Shown here piece by piece: positions 9,225 to 18,252 of a stretch of DNA of 64,000 nt. The DNA is from Mesobacillus foraminis. Its GTDB lineage: Bacteria > Bacillota > Bacilli > Bacillales > Cytobacillaceae. A program made the translations under genes and the position numbers. Location of the stretch: the NCBI RefSeq assembly GCF_004340465.1, contig NZ_SLVV01000001.1, positions 450,730 through 514,729 on the forward strand. The letters run 5' to 3'. Below the pieces are notes generated by a model, which saw nothing but the letters and a program-made list of their open reading frames with translations, did no database searches and was not told the DNA's origin. How positions within the stretch are numbered: the first letter of the stretch is position 1; every line of letters begins with the position of its first letter.

Positions 9225-9663
9225 ATGAGGGAACGTGTTATTGGCGTATATGAAAACGAACAACTAGCGGCTGAAGCTGTTGAAGATTTAAAAAAGAAAG
9301 GCTATACATCTGAGCAAATTTCAGTTATAGCTAAAAATACAAATAAATTATCTGAAATAACACAAGAGGTTAAAGCCATCGACTAAGGATGGGGCCATTG
9401 CAGGAGCTGCTACTGGAGGAGCCATTGGATTAGCAGGCCTGATCGTAGGGTTATCCGCTGTATTGGTTCCCGGAGTTGGCACTGTATTGGCTGCGGGCCC
9501 TATCATTACCACGCTGGGAGGAGCAGTTGTGGGAGCAAGCTCTGGTGCTGGCGGATTACTGCACGCTCTTATTAATATTGGAGTCCCAGAAGATCAGGCC
9601 CAACGCTATTCTAACGATGTTCAGGATGGTAAAATACTGGTGTTTCTACAACCCTATGAGTAA
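9225..9663 (+). pseudogene. general stress protein (YflT/17M-like), frameshifted
   Basis: The first 53 codons encode a YflT-type domain (RERVIGVYENEQLAAEAV, then KKGYTSEQISVIAK), stopping at TAA 9384-9386. One base on, the frame continues without a stop as the glycine-zipper half (DGAIAGAATGGAIGLAGL, VPGVGTVLAAGP) to 9663. Removing one T at 9384 rejoins both halves (...AID-KDGAIAG...). The C-terminus is also short compared with relatives, ending soon after DGKILVF. It is either a one-base frameshift pseudogene or a sequencing error. No protein of this kind has an enzymatic role I could assign. Confidence 0.75.
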
Positions 9664-9746
9664 TAATGAAATAATTGGATAATATAACCGAAGTTTAAAG
9701 ATTCATGAAAACACACTAAGCCTGAAAGTGTTTTGTAATTATAACA

Positions 9747-9839
9747 CCCCATTGTTCCAGAAAGGTTTTATCTTCGACACCTTCACTAGTTCAAGCTTGG
9801 AAAACCAAGTTAGTACGGTAGAATACGTTTCTCCACCTC
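9747..9839. repeat. degenerate direct repeat, copy 1
   Basis: Begins CCCCATTGTTCCAGAAAGG and ends near GAATACGTTTCTCCACCTC. A second, diverged copy lies at 10157-10238, with matching landmarks CCCCATTG(T/C)TCCAGAAA and AGTA(C/T)GGT(A/G)(G/A)AATACGTTT. The rest of the 9664-10496 gap shows no intact gene. Confidence 0.5.
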
Positions 9840-10094
9840 GATCGTCCCAGTCGGATTTTCCCCAAAAGGTTTAGGTCGCTGCTACTGCCTCCCCTTCTGG
9901 TTCAAGTAAGTCTGCCTGGATTGTCTAATGCCCACCTTTTTTTAGTCACTCCCCTGTGACCGCAATAACTGCAGTCGAAGTGGTCTGATTATTCTCTTAC
10001 TCGAGTAAAATTGCGTCCAAAGAAAATGGATGTGAAAATATGAACCAGAAAAACGACTGCTCTTTTTGAACAATCGCACCCATTCATATTATAA

Positions 10095-10128
10095 GGTCAG
10101 CCAGGTATATAACTGGTTGACCATTTTT
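10095..10128 (+). terminator. hairpin with T-tract in the gap before the lectin gene
   Basis: GGTCAGCCAG and CTGGTTGACC form a stem with an 8-nt loop, followed by ATTTTTTA. No gene ends directly upstream, so it may be a leftover of a lost gene. Confidence 0.6.
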
Positions 10129-10156
10129 TATATGATTGCCACAGTTTTTTTTAGTT

Positions 10157-10238
10157 CCCCCATTGCTCCAGAAAAGGTCTCTTCTTCAAACACCTGCGTT
10201 ACTTCAGATTAGTATGGTGAAATACGTTTTTCCCGCCT
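10157..10238. repeat. degenerate direct repeat, copy 2
   Basis: Starts CCCCATTGCTCCAGAAAAGG and ends AATACGTTTTTCCCGCCTG, matching copy 1 at 9747-9839 with many substitutions and small gaps. Origin unknown; an old duplicated gene fragment is likely. Confidence 0.5.
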
Positions 10239-10496
10239 GCCTATGAAGGTCCTGCGCGAGCGAGGATAAATTATTAATTCACTGGCCTTACTCATTAGCA
10301 TAAAAGCTTTGATATGCTCATAACCATTTTTAGAACAATCGAACATGTTGTTATGCAGTGGTTGAAACAGGAGGTGTGTGAGTATTAAAAACAAGATGAT
10401 GCCTATATTGATCAATTGGTATTTACATTATTTCGATTAAGCACGAGGGACTATAGGAACAGGTTCCAAAACATTCAATACGGAGTGGATCATTTT

Positions 10497-12071
10497 ATGA
10501 CAAACAAGCTTCTCCCAGGACAGGAACTCCTGGAAAACCAACAGCTTACCGCGGCAAATGGGCGAGCATTCTTAATCATGCAGGGCGATGGAAATTTCGT
10601 GCTCTACGAAGTACATAAAGGCAAACACATCCCTGTCTGGGCTTCCGGTACCAATGGCAGTGGCGGCGTTAAAGCAGTCATGCAGCATAATGGGACTCTT
10701 GTTGTATGTAAAGCGAATGGCGAGGCGGTCTGGCATTCTCCTGGTACCGAGGGGAATTCTGGGTCATACCTCATTATGCAGGACGATGGGAACGCCGTAA
10801 TTTATACTAACCAGGGAAAAGCGCTTTGGGATTCAGGAACATGGCGCCATAGTCGAAGGCTTGATTTTAACCCCGCTGTTCACGGGTTTTTGTTTCCAAA
10901 CGAGTTTGTCAATGCTGTGGCCAACATTCCCGGTCATGGACAGGTGAAAACACTGGGAAGATGCGGCGGAATGGCTTTTGCGGCGCTCGACTACTTCCTT
11001 AAAGGCATCCCTGTTCCGAAATATAGCGGGAGCTTGTTTAACGGAGAGGTTCCCCCAGATGGACACTGGCTTGCCGATTACATCTACAGTCGACTTATGG
11101 ACAGCTTCCTCGTCCCTTCCTCGATTAAGTATGTGCATTGGACCGTGGCATCCGACCATTCTACCTGGCTAGGCGGAAAAGGTGTAAGCCGCTGGACGAA
11201 GGAGGAAGAATTCCCCAAACTGCGGTCATCCATCGACTCAGGTCGGCCGGTTGTCCTTGGAATGGTAGATGCCACTAACCTTGCGCAGATTGGATCAGAA
11301 AATCATCAGGTTCTGGCCTATGGATACGAGTGGCACTCGAAGGCCAATATCATGAAAGTATTCGTATATGATAAAAATACGGTGGGAAAAGAGGTCGTCT
11401 TGTCCTCCGAACCTGGAAACCCGCACTTTGACGCCACGAATAAGACTAACGACCCTTGGCGAGGATTTTTTGTGGTTGATTACCAGCAGAAAAACCCGCC
11501 TGTATTCACGATGCAGCCTCCAGCAGCCACTGATGCAATCCGTTACGGCCAAACGATCAAGCTTAGTCATCTCATGACGGGACTGACACTACATTCGCAT
11601 GCACTCTACTATGGACACAGCAGAAGCTCAGGTCAACAACAGGTTACCTGCTTCAGAGGGGCCGATGACAATGACCTATGGAAGGTCAAGGGGCCCCATG
11701 GTACCCAGGCAAATCACAGGAGCAATGAACCAGTGCAACACGGAGATGTCATCAGGTTCGAACACGTGCTTACCCAACTCAACCTGCATAGCCATTCAGG
11801 ACACCCTTCCCCTGTTACGGGCCAGCAAGAGGTGACTTGCTTCGGTTCTGGAGGTCAGGGAGACAGTAACGATAACTGGCGTGTTGAGGTTGAAGGCGGA
11901 GGACAGTGGAACGGACAGCGACGAGTCCGGCTTATTCACCTGAATACAAACCATGCACTCCACTCCCACCGTGGGCACAGTGATTCCCGCTGGACAGCCG
12001 GCCAGCAAGAGGTAACCGGCTTTGGCGGACGTGACGATAATGACTGGTGGTGGCTCCTCGAAATCCGGTGA
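10497..12071 (+). CDS. multidomain protein: bulb-type lectin, papain-like peptidase domain, MIR/beta-trefoil repeats
   Basis: About 524 aa from the ATG at 10497, which has GGAGTGG nine bases upstream; the frame extends further 5' but without an RBS. Residues ~1-117 form a bulb-type mannose lectin with three repeats; two keep the QxDxNxVxY site (QGDGNFVLY 29-37, QDDGNAVIY ~95-103). Residues ~118-330 look papain-like: Cys156 in GRCGGMAF, His270 in ENHQVLAYGY and Asp292 in VFVYDKN could form a triad. Residues ~340-524 carry three MIR-like repeats (LTLHSH..GQQQVT, LNLHSH..GQQEVT, HALHSH..GQQEVT). No signal peptide or anchor is seen. Its role is unknown. GC content looks higher than in neighbouring genes, suggesting transfer. 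Confidence 0.8.
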   Translation: MTNKLLPGQELLENQQLTAANGRAFLIMQGDGNFVLYEVHKGKHIPVWASGTNGSGGVKAVMQHNGTLVVCKANGEAVWHSPGTEGNSGSYLIMQDDGNAVIYTNQGKALWDSGTWRHSRRLDFNPAVHGFLFPNEFVNAVANIPGHGQVKTLGRCGGMAFAALDYFLKGIPVPKYSGSLFNGEVPPDGHWLADYIYSRLMDSFLVPSSIKYVHWTVASDHSTWLGGKGVSRWTKEEEFPKLRSSIDSGRPVVLGMVDATNLAQIGSENHQVLAYGYEWHSKANIMKVFVYDKNTVGKEVVLSSEPGNPHFDATNKTNDPWRGFFVVDYQQKNPPVFTMQPPAATDAIRYGQTIKLSHLMTGLTLHSHALYYGHSRSSGQQQVTCFRGADDNDLWKVKGPHGTQANHRSNEPVQHGDVIRFEHVLTQLNLHSHSGHPSPVTGQQEVTCFGSGGQGDSNDNWRVEVEGGGQWNGQRRVRLIHLNTNHALHSHRGHSDSRWTAGQQEVTGFGGRDDNDWWWLLEIR

Positions 12072-12165
12072 TTGTTTCCTGGGAAACATCCGCCCCCCAA
12101 GATAATAGACTGTAAGGATTTAGAAACCGTATTTTGCTAACCGGTAGAACTCGTTATTTCGATTG

Positions 12166-13575
12166 TCATTTTTCCGGTGTGCGGACAAACAGGAGTGCTA
12201 ATAGAGCGCCCGCAAATGCGACTATTCCACACCAGAAGAATGCTTGTTGATAGCCTTCATTAAGAATTAGCTCTTTAGCTCCGGTAGCACTTGCCGTTGC
12301 TGCTGCTGCAATCGAAACTATAACAGCTAAACCAACTGCAGATCCTATCTGATATGTTGTATTATACAAACCTGAGGCAAGACCGGACTCTTCTGATTTT
12401 GCCTCAGATACTGCTGCCGTGGTTGCTGGTAGATAAGCAAGTGCATTTCCAAGTGCTGCTAGTAGCAGCGGGGTGAATACGTCGCCCCAATAATGACCAT
12501 TGACTGTATTACCTGAAAATAAAAGTCCTGCAATACCAAGAATGATAAATCCAATCATCATTGTTATTTTCATACCCAATTTATTCATAACCCTTTCAGC
12601 TAGCACAATCATGAATATAGCCATCAGGATCGGCGCAGGCAACATTCCCATTGCTGCCTCGAAAGGTTCATACTTCATCACTTGCTGCAAGTATAAAATA
12701 AGGAAATAAATCAGTGGGAACCAAGATGCAGATAATAATATAAGCGATATATTCCCCGCTGCCAGATTAGGCGCTTTAAAGATGCTTAGCGGTACAAGTG
12801 GATCTTTTCTAAACATTTGGATAAGGATAAAAATGATAAATAGAATGCCACCCATTACTAAAGGTAATACAGTTGAAAGTGCTTGCCAGCCATTTTGTTC
12901 TACATTTACGATACCATAAACGATTAAAACGAGTGCCGCTGTAACAGCAATGGCACCTGCATAATCAATGCGACCTGTTTTTGGCGTGCCTTTTTGTAGA
13001 AGCTTTGGTGCTAAGTACATAACGATAATAGAAATTGGGACATAAAAGAGTAATGTCCAACGCCAGCTAAAGAGTTGTGTCAATACACCCCCAAGAACGA
13101 TACCAAGAGCACCGCCTGCTGCTCCAGAAAGCCCCCAGACTGCAAGTGCCTTCCCCAATTCTTTCTTATTGGCAGAAAATAATATCATAACAATTGAAAG
13201 TGCTGACGGTGCAATTAAAGCAGACCCAACACCCTGGATTCCTCTTCCTATGTTCAAAGACATTTCATTCCAAGCTAAACCTGCGAATAAGGACGAAACA
13301 GCTAAAATTGAAATACCCCACATAAAAATGCGCCGGTGACCGAATAAATCAGATAGTTTTCCTCCTAAGAGTAGTAATCCTCCAAACATAATCAGAAAAG
13401 CGTTCATAACCCATTGTAAATTCGCTTCCGTATATCCAAGTGCATCTTTAATAGATGGTAAAGCAACTTGAACAACAGCTGAATCCATCATTACTATAAA
13501 ATTCGCAAATCCCAATAAAGCCAATGCCTTCCAACGCTTTGGATTGGGTTGCAAAAGTGATTGTGTTTTTGACAT
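12166..13575 (-). CDS. MFS multidrug transporter (DHA2, 14-helix EmrB/QacA type)
   Basis: 469 aa. It opens with LLGFANFIVMMDSAVVQVALP, the DHA2 helix-1 motif (LDxTIVNVALP-like), then motif A (GGKLSDLFGHRR, ~77-88). About 14 hydrophobic segments are present. It is a proton-driven exporter of drugs or toxic organics. It is convergent with the lectin gene. Only ~60 bp separate its start from the end of the upstream reductase remnant, so it could be read through from that promoter region. Confidence 0.88.
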   Translation of the reverse strand: MSKTQSLLQPNPKRWKALALLGFANFIVMMDSAVVQVALPSIKDALGYTEANLQWVMNAFLIMFGGLLLLGGKLSDLFGHRRIFMWGISILAVSSLFAGLAWNEMSLNIGRGIQGVGSALIAPSALSIVMILFSANKKELGKALAVWGLSGAAGGALGIVLGGVLTQLFSWRWTLLFYVPISIIVMYLAPKLLQKGTPKTGRIDYAGAIAVTAALVLIVYGIVNVEQNGWQALSTVLPLVMGGILFIIFILIQMFRKDPLVPLSIFKAPNLAAGNISLILLSASWFPLIYFLILYLQQVMKYEPFEAAMGMLPAPILMAIFMIVLAERVMNKLGMKITMMIGFIILGIAGLLFSGNTVNGHYWGDVFTPLLLAALGNALAYLPATTAAVSEAKSEESGLASGLYNTTYQIGSAVGLAVIVSIAAAATASATGAKELILNEGYQQAFFWCGIVAFAGALLALLFVRTPEK

Positions 13576-13634
13576 GTTTTAATCTCCTCTTTTTGCTGAT
13601 TGGCTATATTGATTCATAGTGAGCCTTCAGCTTT

Positions 13635-14290
13635 TTAATTTAAAACTGGTTTAAAAGGATCGATGGTTAAAATCAGGTTGTCTTTCCCAATTCTTTTTAG
13701 GAATTTATGAAAGGTCTCACGTTTCTTTCCCGTTCTTGAATAGACCACTATGATATCTTCCACGGCATGGTACAATTCATCTGCTGTTAGGTTTTCCTTT
13801 AGCAAGAAACCAACATCAGCGTCTTTCCCTTTTGCCTTTCCTCCAACATATAAATCATACAAGTCTCTATTTTTCATAATCCCTATATATCACTTAACAA
13901 AGGTTCACTACACCCAACAGGGCATCCCGTATAGGCAACCTTAAGGGTGAATGGAACTGGTTTCCCGACAATACGCCGATTCAGCTCTTTTGCAACGGGC
14001 ATCCCTTCTTCTTCTTCCCCTTTGCAGAAATTACAGGTTTTTAAGCTCTTTACAAAGTTTCCAACCGGATAACATGCTAAGCCAACACTTTGAAATTCTT
14101 CTATGATTTCTTCTTTCTTGTTTACAGGGATGTCTAGATAGATTTGTTGAAATGTGGTTAATTCAATCTCCTCATCTTCATTCAGATATTTTGAAATTGT
14201 CCCAAGTTGCCTTGAGTTTAATTTTGCCCCAAACCCTATTCCTCCATTTACGGCTATCTTACTATTTTTGCTGTTACTCTCCATATTCAT
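13635..14290 (-). pseudogene. nitrite/sulfite reductase-like sirohaem [4Fe-4S] protein, frameshifted
   Basis: The N-terminal part (to the stop near 13883) has the ferredoxin-like half-domain and cluster cysteines in CNFCKGEEEEG and GCPVGCSEPLLSDI. The remaining 80 residues (MKNRDLYDLYVGGKAKGKDADVG split from 13877 down) are the matching C-terminus in another frame. At the junction the minus strand reads GTGATATATAGGG; removing one TA unit restores SDIGIMKNRDLYDLYVGG. So a (TA) expansion has broken one ~220-aa gene. Start taken at MNMESNSKN after AAGGAAGGGG. Upstream lie CsoR/CstR-like palindromes. Sequencing error or phase-variable slippage are alternatives to a dead gene. Confidence 0.75.
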
Positions 14291-14440
14291 TTCCCCTTCC
14301 TTTTTTATAAGTACCATACCCGCGAATGGTATCTTAAGCTATCAAAGAGTTCCTGTAGCCAAAGGCTGCAGGCTTATTAATTGGCAATATTCAATAACTA
14401 ATTTGTTTCTCTAAAATTCGCCATGTTTATCACCTTTTAA

Positions 14441-14462
14441 ATATACCCCCATGGGGTATATT
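14441..14462. promoter_or_regulatory. CsoR/CstR-type palindrome
   Basis: ATATACCCCCATGGGGTATAT is a near-perfect G/C-tract palindrome of the kind bound by CsoR-family repressors (copper or persulfide sensors). It lies ~150 bp upstream of the sirohaem reductase start. Confidence 0.65.
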
Positions 14463-14571
14463 TTATTGTTAAAAATATCTTAATTTATCAGAATGATGAC
14501 TCTTTCTTTCTGATGGCAATCCAGTTTATTTCCTCACACATTTAATCTCAACTCACACTAATAATTTACTT

Positions 14572-14587
14572 TACCCCCCTATGGTAT
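14572..14587. promoter_or_regulatory. second, weaker CsoR/CstR-like site
   Basis: TACCCCCCTATGGTAT keeps both TACC and GGTA half-sites. Further half-sites occur at 14631-14650 (TATACCCTACCCCCCTA) and 14691-14708 (GGAAGGGGGTATATT), so the 14.4-14.7 kb gap holds about four such tracts. Confidence 0.45.
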
Positions 14588-14915
14588 GTCAAGAGGTAAA
14601 TACTAAAGTATAATTATCTTATGTCATTCTTATACCCTACCCCCCTAATGTTTAAAAGCTGTTTATTAGGGAAAATTCTTTATGAATAAACCGGAAGGGG
14701 GTATATTACTAAATGAATTGACACTTTCAAAAGGTTGTTCTTCAAGGTGGACCGAAATAGTAATTGTTTTCATGTGGGATCACTTTATAAGGTCAACTTT
14801 AATCGAGTTGGAATGCAGTATTAACAGCCTTTGATACTGCATGATAGTTGGATTTAATATCTTGTACACCAATTACTAAGATAAGTATGAAAATATTTTA
14901 AGGAGGTACAATCAA

Positions 14916-15245
14916 ATGTCACATGAACAATACCAATCTGTACTTGAATTACTCCACGAATGTATGGTCGCATGCAATCACTGTTATGATGCTTGCCTAA
15001 AAGAAAATCATGTAGGGATGATGGCAGAATGTATCCGCTTGGATAGGGAATGTTCAGATATTTGCAGTTTCTTAGAACAAGCAATCACGAGGGGAACTCC
15101 ATTTGTTAATGAACTTGCTGAAGTTTGTGCAAAAATTTGTGAAGCTTGTGGAAACGAATGTAAAAAACATGATCATGACCACTGCCAGAGATGTGCTGAG
15201 TCATGTTTCAAATGCGTAGAAGCATGCCGCAACCTAATCGCATAA
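14916..15245 (+). CDS. four-helix-bundle Cys-rich copper-binding protein (DUF326/Csp-like)
   Basis: 109 aa. Cysteines recur in helical spacing throughout (ECMVACNHCYDACL, ECIRLDRECSDICSF, VCAKICEACGNECKKH, HCQRCAESCFKCVEACR), which is the pattern of copper storage proteins (Csp) and the related YhjQ family. These bundles bind many Cu(I) ions in the cytosol; no signal peptide is seen, so it resembles the cytosolic Csp3 type. RBS AAGGAGG lies before the ATG. CsoR-like operators upstream fit copper-responsive control. Confidence 0.88.
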   Translation: MSHEQYQSVLELLHECMVACNHCYDACLKENHVGMMAECIRLDRECSDICSFLEQAITRGTPFVNELAEVCAKICEACGNECKKHDHDHCQRCAESCFKCVEACRNLIA

Positions 15246-15260
15246 TAAGACTTTGGAAAA

Positions 15261-15298
15261 GAAGAAGTGAATCTATTAAGGATTCACTTCTTCTTTTC
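15261..15298 (+). terminator. terminator after the Csp-like gene
   Basis: GAAGAAGTGAATC and GATTCACTTCTTC form a 13-bp stem followed by TTTTC. Confidence 0.88.
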
Positions 15299-15543
15299 AT
15301 CAACTGATTTAGTGACTGATGAACAACGAGTTCTATCAAAAGTATCTACCACCAATGTTTACCGCGGAATTTGTTTTCCATCTTTGAAGAATCCCCCTTT
15401 TCGGGTCCAACAGTCGTTAACCAAAGGATAGACTCAGCTGCTTATTTGGAGCCCTTGGAGCAGATGGTCCACCCATATCTGAACTTACCCACCCGAAAAC
15501 CCTCACCTCTACCCCAAAACCCTGGCTTCATATTATAGTATCG

Positions 15544-15733
15544 CTGTAAAAAAACTCGACAGGCTCAGCAGGCCTGTCGATTTTTTGTCATGCATATTGT
15601 TTGTTTTCGTCCTTCTTAAAGAAGCTCTTCATGGAATGGAATACATCGGCCTTCTGCTTGAGGATATAGTAGCGGAATTTCTCATCTTTGATGTTTTTGT
15701 ACGCGGACATTAGGTCGAGTGGCGGTTGTACTG
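15544..15733. repeat. duplicated 3' end of yhbH with its terminator (copy A)
   Basis: These 190 bp match 31786-31976 in the same orientation, with only about four differences (including a one-base deletion in ATTAGGTCG versus ATTAGGGTCG). It carries the last ~48 codons of yhbH on the minus strand, its stop and the hairpin ACTCGACAGG/CCTGTCGA. It is not a gene. The flanks on both sides are unrelated. The surrounding 15299-15543 and 15734-15895 show no gene I can support. Confidence 0.92.
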
Positions 15734-15896
15734 GTTTAGTTAGCCACCGTCTATCCTTACAGGAAATGACTTTTGCCTTAACTATGCATTGCTCTTATGC
15801 TTTATTATCCTCGTACTGTCCTAGTGAAATTCTTTGGCTATCCAAATGAACACCCTTACGAAGTAATTGACCGTCTGTGTGTCAGAATGGAAAATT

Positions 15897-15938
15897 GCAG
15901 GGTCAACTTATTTATCCGCTAAGGGACCCTGCTGGCTT
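15897..15938. terminator. terminator downstream of the MFS exporter gene
   Basis: GCAGGGTC and GACCCTGC pair across a ~20-nt loop; T-rich sequence follows on both strands. It sits just beyond the stop of the minus-strand MFS gene. Confidence 0.65.
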
Positions 15939-15947
15939 TTTAAAACA

Positions 15948-17384
15948 TTAATGTGGCGAATTCATCACCTTGTGGCCGACTAAGACGCGGCGGATGAAGA
16001 ACGCTATAACCAAGCCAATCAGTGCTATGATCATCGTGAACAGGAACACGTTTTGTGATCCAGCCGTCATCGCGTTTGCAATTTCGGCCTGTTTGGACGG
16101 AGCGGAGGAGCCATGCAAGTATTTCTCCATACCGCCCGTAAGGATACTGATTGCGACCGCTGTTCCAATCGCGCCCATGACCTGCTGCAGTGTGTTCATG
16201 ACTGCCGTGCCGTGCGGGTATAACTCCGGCGGCAGTTGATTTAGCCCATTCGTTTGAGCAGGCATCCATATCATGCCTACCCCAACCATAAGCCCGATAT
16301 GCAAAGACACCATAAAGGCCACTGAAGAAACAGGAGACAGGGTAGTAAAAAACCATAACATGACTGAAACAATCACGAGGCCGGGAATAACGAGCCATTT
16401 CGGCCCATACTTATCGAATAAGCTCCCCATACGCGGGGAGAGGATACCGTTCAGCGCGCTGCCCGGCAAAAGCATGAGTCCCGCAGTGAACACAGACAAT
16501 CCTGCACCCGTCTGCAAAAACATCGGCAGGATAATCATGCTCGACATAATGATTAACGTACACGACAGTACCAGGAGCAGCCCAGTGACGTACATCGGAT
16601 ACTTGAAAACGCTCAGATTCATCATTGGATCGTGCATAAGATTCTGCCTCAGAATGAACAGTACCAGCGCAACAAGCCCAATGATAATTGATGTTACTAC
16701 GACCATGCTGCTCCAGCCTTCAGCTCCTTCGCCCGCCTTACTGAAGCCAAAGACAACTCCTCCGAAGCCCATTGTTGACAATAAGACAGATAATAGATCG
16801 ATCCGAGGCTTTGTGACATCTGTAACGTTTTCCAAATACTTCAGCCCTATCAACAACCCTATAACCAAAAGTGGCAGCGAGAACCAGAAGATATAATGCC
16901 ATGTTAAATACTCGATTAATAGACCACCTATGGTCGGGCCGGTTGCTGGCGCAAACATGATAACAAGTCCAACGAATCCCATCGCCGCTCCCCGCTTTTC
17001 CGGCGGATATATAACAAGAATGGTATTGAACATAAGTGGAAGCAACAATCCCATGCCTGCCGCCTGTAAAACTCGGGCGAACATCAGCATTTCAAAATTG
17101 AACGCGAGCGCCGCAATCAATGTACCGGTGATTAAGCTTATGAGCGAACCTGTGAACAGCTGCCTCGTCGTAAACATCTGCAGCAGCAACCCGCTCATGG
17201 GCATTAAAATGCCGAGAGTCAGCAAGAACCCGGTTGTTAACCATTGTGCGGTTGCAGCCGAAATTTGGAACACTTCCATTAAATTAGTCATGGCTATATT
17301 TAGAGCGGTCTCGCTAAACATGCCAACAAAACCGCAGATAAGCAGCGATGCCAAGATGGCACGCGTATTGTATTCTTTCTTCAT
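15948..17384 (-). CDS. MFS multidrug exporter (DHA2, EmrB/LmrB-like)
   Basis: 478 aa with ~14 hydrophobic segments. LICGFVGMFSETALNIAMTNL and QWLTTGFLLTLGILMPMSGLL (given as regions near residues 16-36 and 47-67) are typical of the LmrB/EmrB group, and GFVGLVIMFAPATGPTIGG is motif C. It starts 23 bp after the nitroreductase stop and is the last gene of the oxidoreductase cluster. It probably exports a substrate or product of that pathway, which is inferred from position. Confidence 0.88.
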   Translation of the reverse strand: MKKEYNTRAILASLLICGFVGMFSETALNIAMTNLMEVFQISAATAQWLTTGFLLTLGILMPMSGLLLQMFTTRQLFTGSLISLITGTLIAALAFNFEMLMFARVLQAAGMGLLLPLMFNTILVIYPPEKRGAAMGFVGLVIMFAPATGPTIGGLLIEYLTWHYIFWFSLPLLVIGLLIGLKYLENVTDVTKPRIDLLSVLLSTMGFGGVVFGFSKAGEGAEGWSSMVVVTSIIIGLVALVLFILRQNLMHDPMMNLSVFKYPMYVTGLLLVLSCTLIIMSSMIILPMFLQTGAGLSVFTAGLMLLPGSALNGILSPRMGSLFDKYGPKWLVIPGLVIVSVMLWFFTTLSPVSSVAFMVSLHIGLMVGVGMIWMPAQTNGLNQLPPELYPHGTAVMNTLQQVMGAIGTAVAISILTGGMEKYLHGSSAPSKQAEIANAMTAGSQNVFLFTMIIALIGLVIAFFIRRVLVGHKVMNSPH

Positions 17385-17407
17385 TTCATATCTCCTTGTA
17401 AATCACT

Positions 17408-18148
17408 TTATTTTTTAGCAAATCCTTGTTTGTTTAAATACTCGAGCATGAATGGCAGTCTGCTTCTTTCAAGATGATCCTCAATATGGTCTTTCCAGCC
17501 CTTTACTTTCTTTACTGTGAAAGGAGCTTTAACAGGACGATCTTGGTAATACTCACGCATCTGTTGGTCATAAGTTGCTAATTTTTCTTCATCCAGTGGC
17601 TGATACTGATTATCAAACATGACCATCGATTGAGGCAGTCGTGGTTTTAATCCAGGCTTCTCTCCAGCAGGATGGCCTATGCATAGACCAACTAAAGGAA
17701 CCACATACTTTGGTAAATTTAATACCTCTGTTAATTCTTCAATATTAAGTCTTACTCCACCGATATAGACACCACCGAGTCCCATTGATTCAGCTGCAGT
17801 TAATGCATTTTGAGCCATTAGCCCAGCATCGAATGACCCTATTAAAAGGTATTCAATATAGCCAAGGTCCACATTGGGAGCAATCTGATGATTTCGGTTA
17901 AGATCTGAACAAAAAATCCAAAACTCTGCTGCTTCTTCTATATAAGGCTGATTAGCAGAGAGCTGCATGACTTTTTTTCGAAGATCTGGCTCTGTAATTC
18001 TAATGATGGAAACCGCCTGTAAAAGGCTGAAAGACGAAGTTTGATTAGCTGCCTTAAAGATTGCATCACGTTGTTCCTCTGTCAGTGGTTCATCTGTGAA
18101 AGACCGAATGGATGTATGATTATGAAGCAATTCAAGAGTAGCATTCAT
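17408..18148 (-). CDS. NADPH-dependent FMN nitroreductase (NfrA-like)
   Basis: About 246 aa from the ATG at 18148, chosen because AGGAGAGG lies just upstream; the longer frame upstream is a leftover of another gene. FMN-binding features are the N-terminal HTSIRSFTDEPL and AESMGLGGVYIGGVR; VPLVGLCIGHPAGEKPGLKPR is the NfrA-type region. Such enzymes reduce FMN, nitro compounds or disulfides. Here it can supply FMNH2 to the three neighbouring luciferase-like monooxygenases. It is co-transcribed with the MFS exporter. Confidence 0.88.
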   Translation of the reverse strand: MNATLELLHNHTSIRSFTDEPLTEEQRDAIFKAANQTSSFSLLQAVSIIRITEPDLRKKVMQLSANQPYIEEAAEFWIFCSDLNRNHQIAPNVDLGYIEYLLIGSFDAGLMAQNALTAAESMGLGGVYIGGVRLNIEELTEVLNLPKYVVPLVGLCIGHPAGEKPGLKPRLPQSMVMFDNQYQPLDEEKLATYDQQMREYYQDRPVKAPFTVKKVKGWKDHIEDHLERSRLPFMLEYLNKQGFAKK

Positions 18149-18173
18149 TTGAATCCTCTCCTCTATTAATATA

Positions 18174-18244
18174 TTAATATTTAGCATTTCCATATTGGTA
18201 AGGAACTCCCATATTCTCTCGCAGTGTTTTTCCTTCATATTCTA
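18174..18244 (-). pseudogene. C-terminal fragment of an LLM flavin monooxygenase
   Basis: The minus strand encodes EYEGKTLRENMGVPYQYG, then NAKY and a stop. This matches the last residues of the 21080-22423 monooxygenase (EYEGKTLRENMGVPYQYGRL). It sits directly before the nitroreductase RBS and is part of the direct repeat described at 20917-21160. Confidence 0.85.
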
Positions 18245-18252
18245 CAACGCTT

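Noticed and set aside
16273..17418. Long plus-strand frames opposite the MFS gene
   Set aside because: They are antisense to an intact DHA2 transporter and show no RBS or family pattern.
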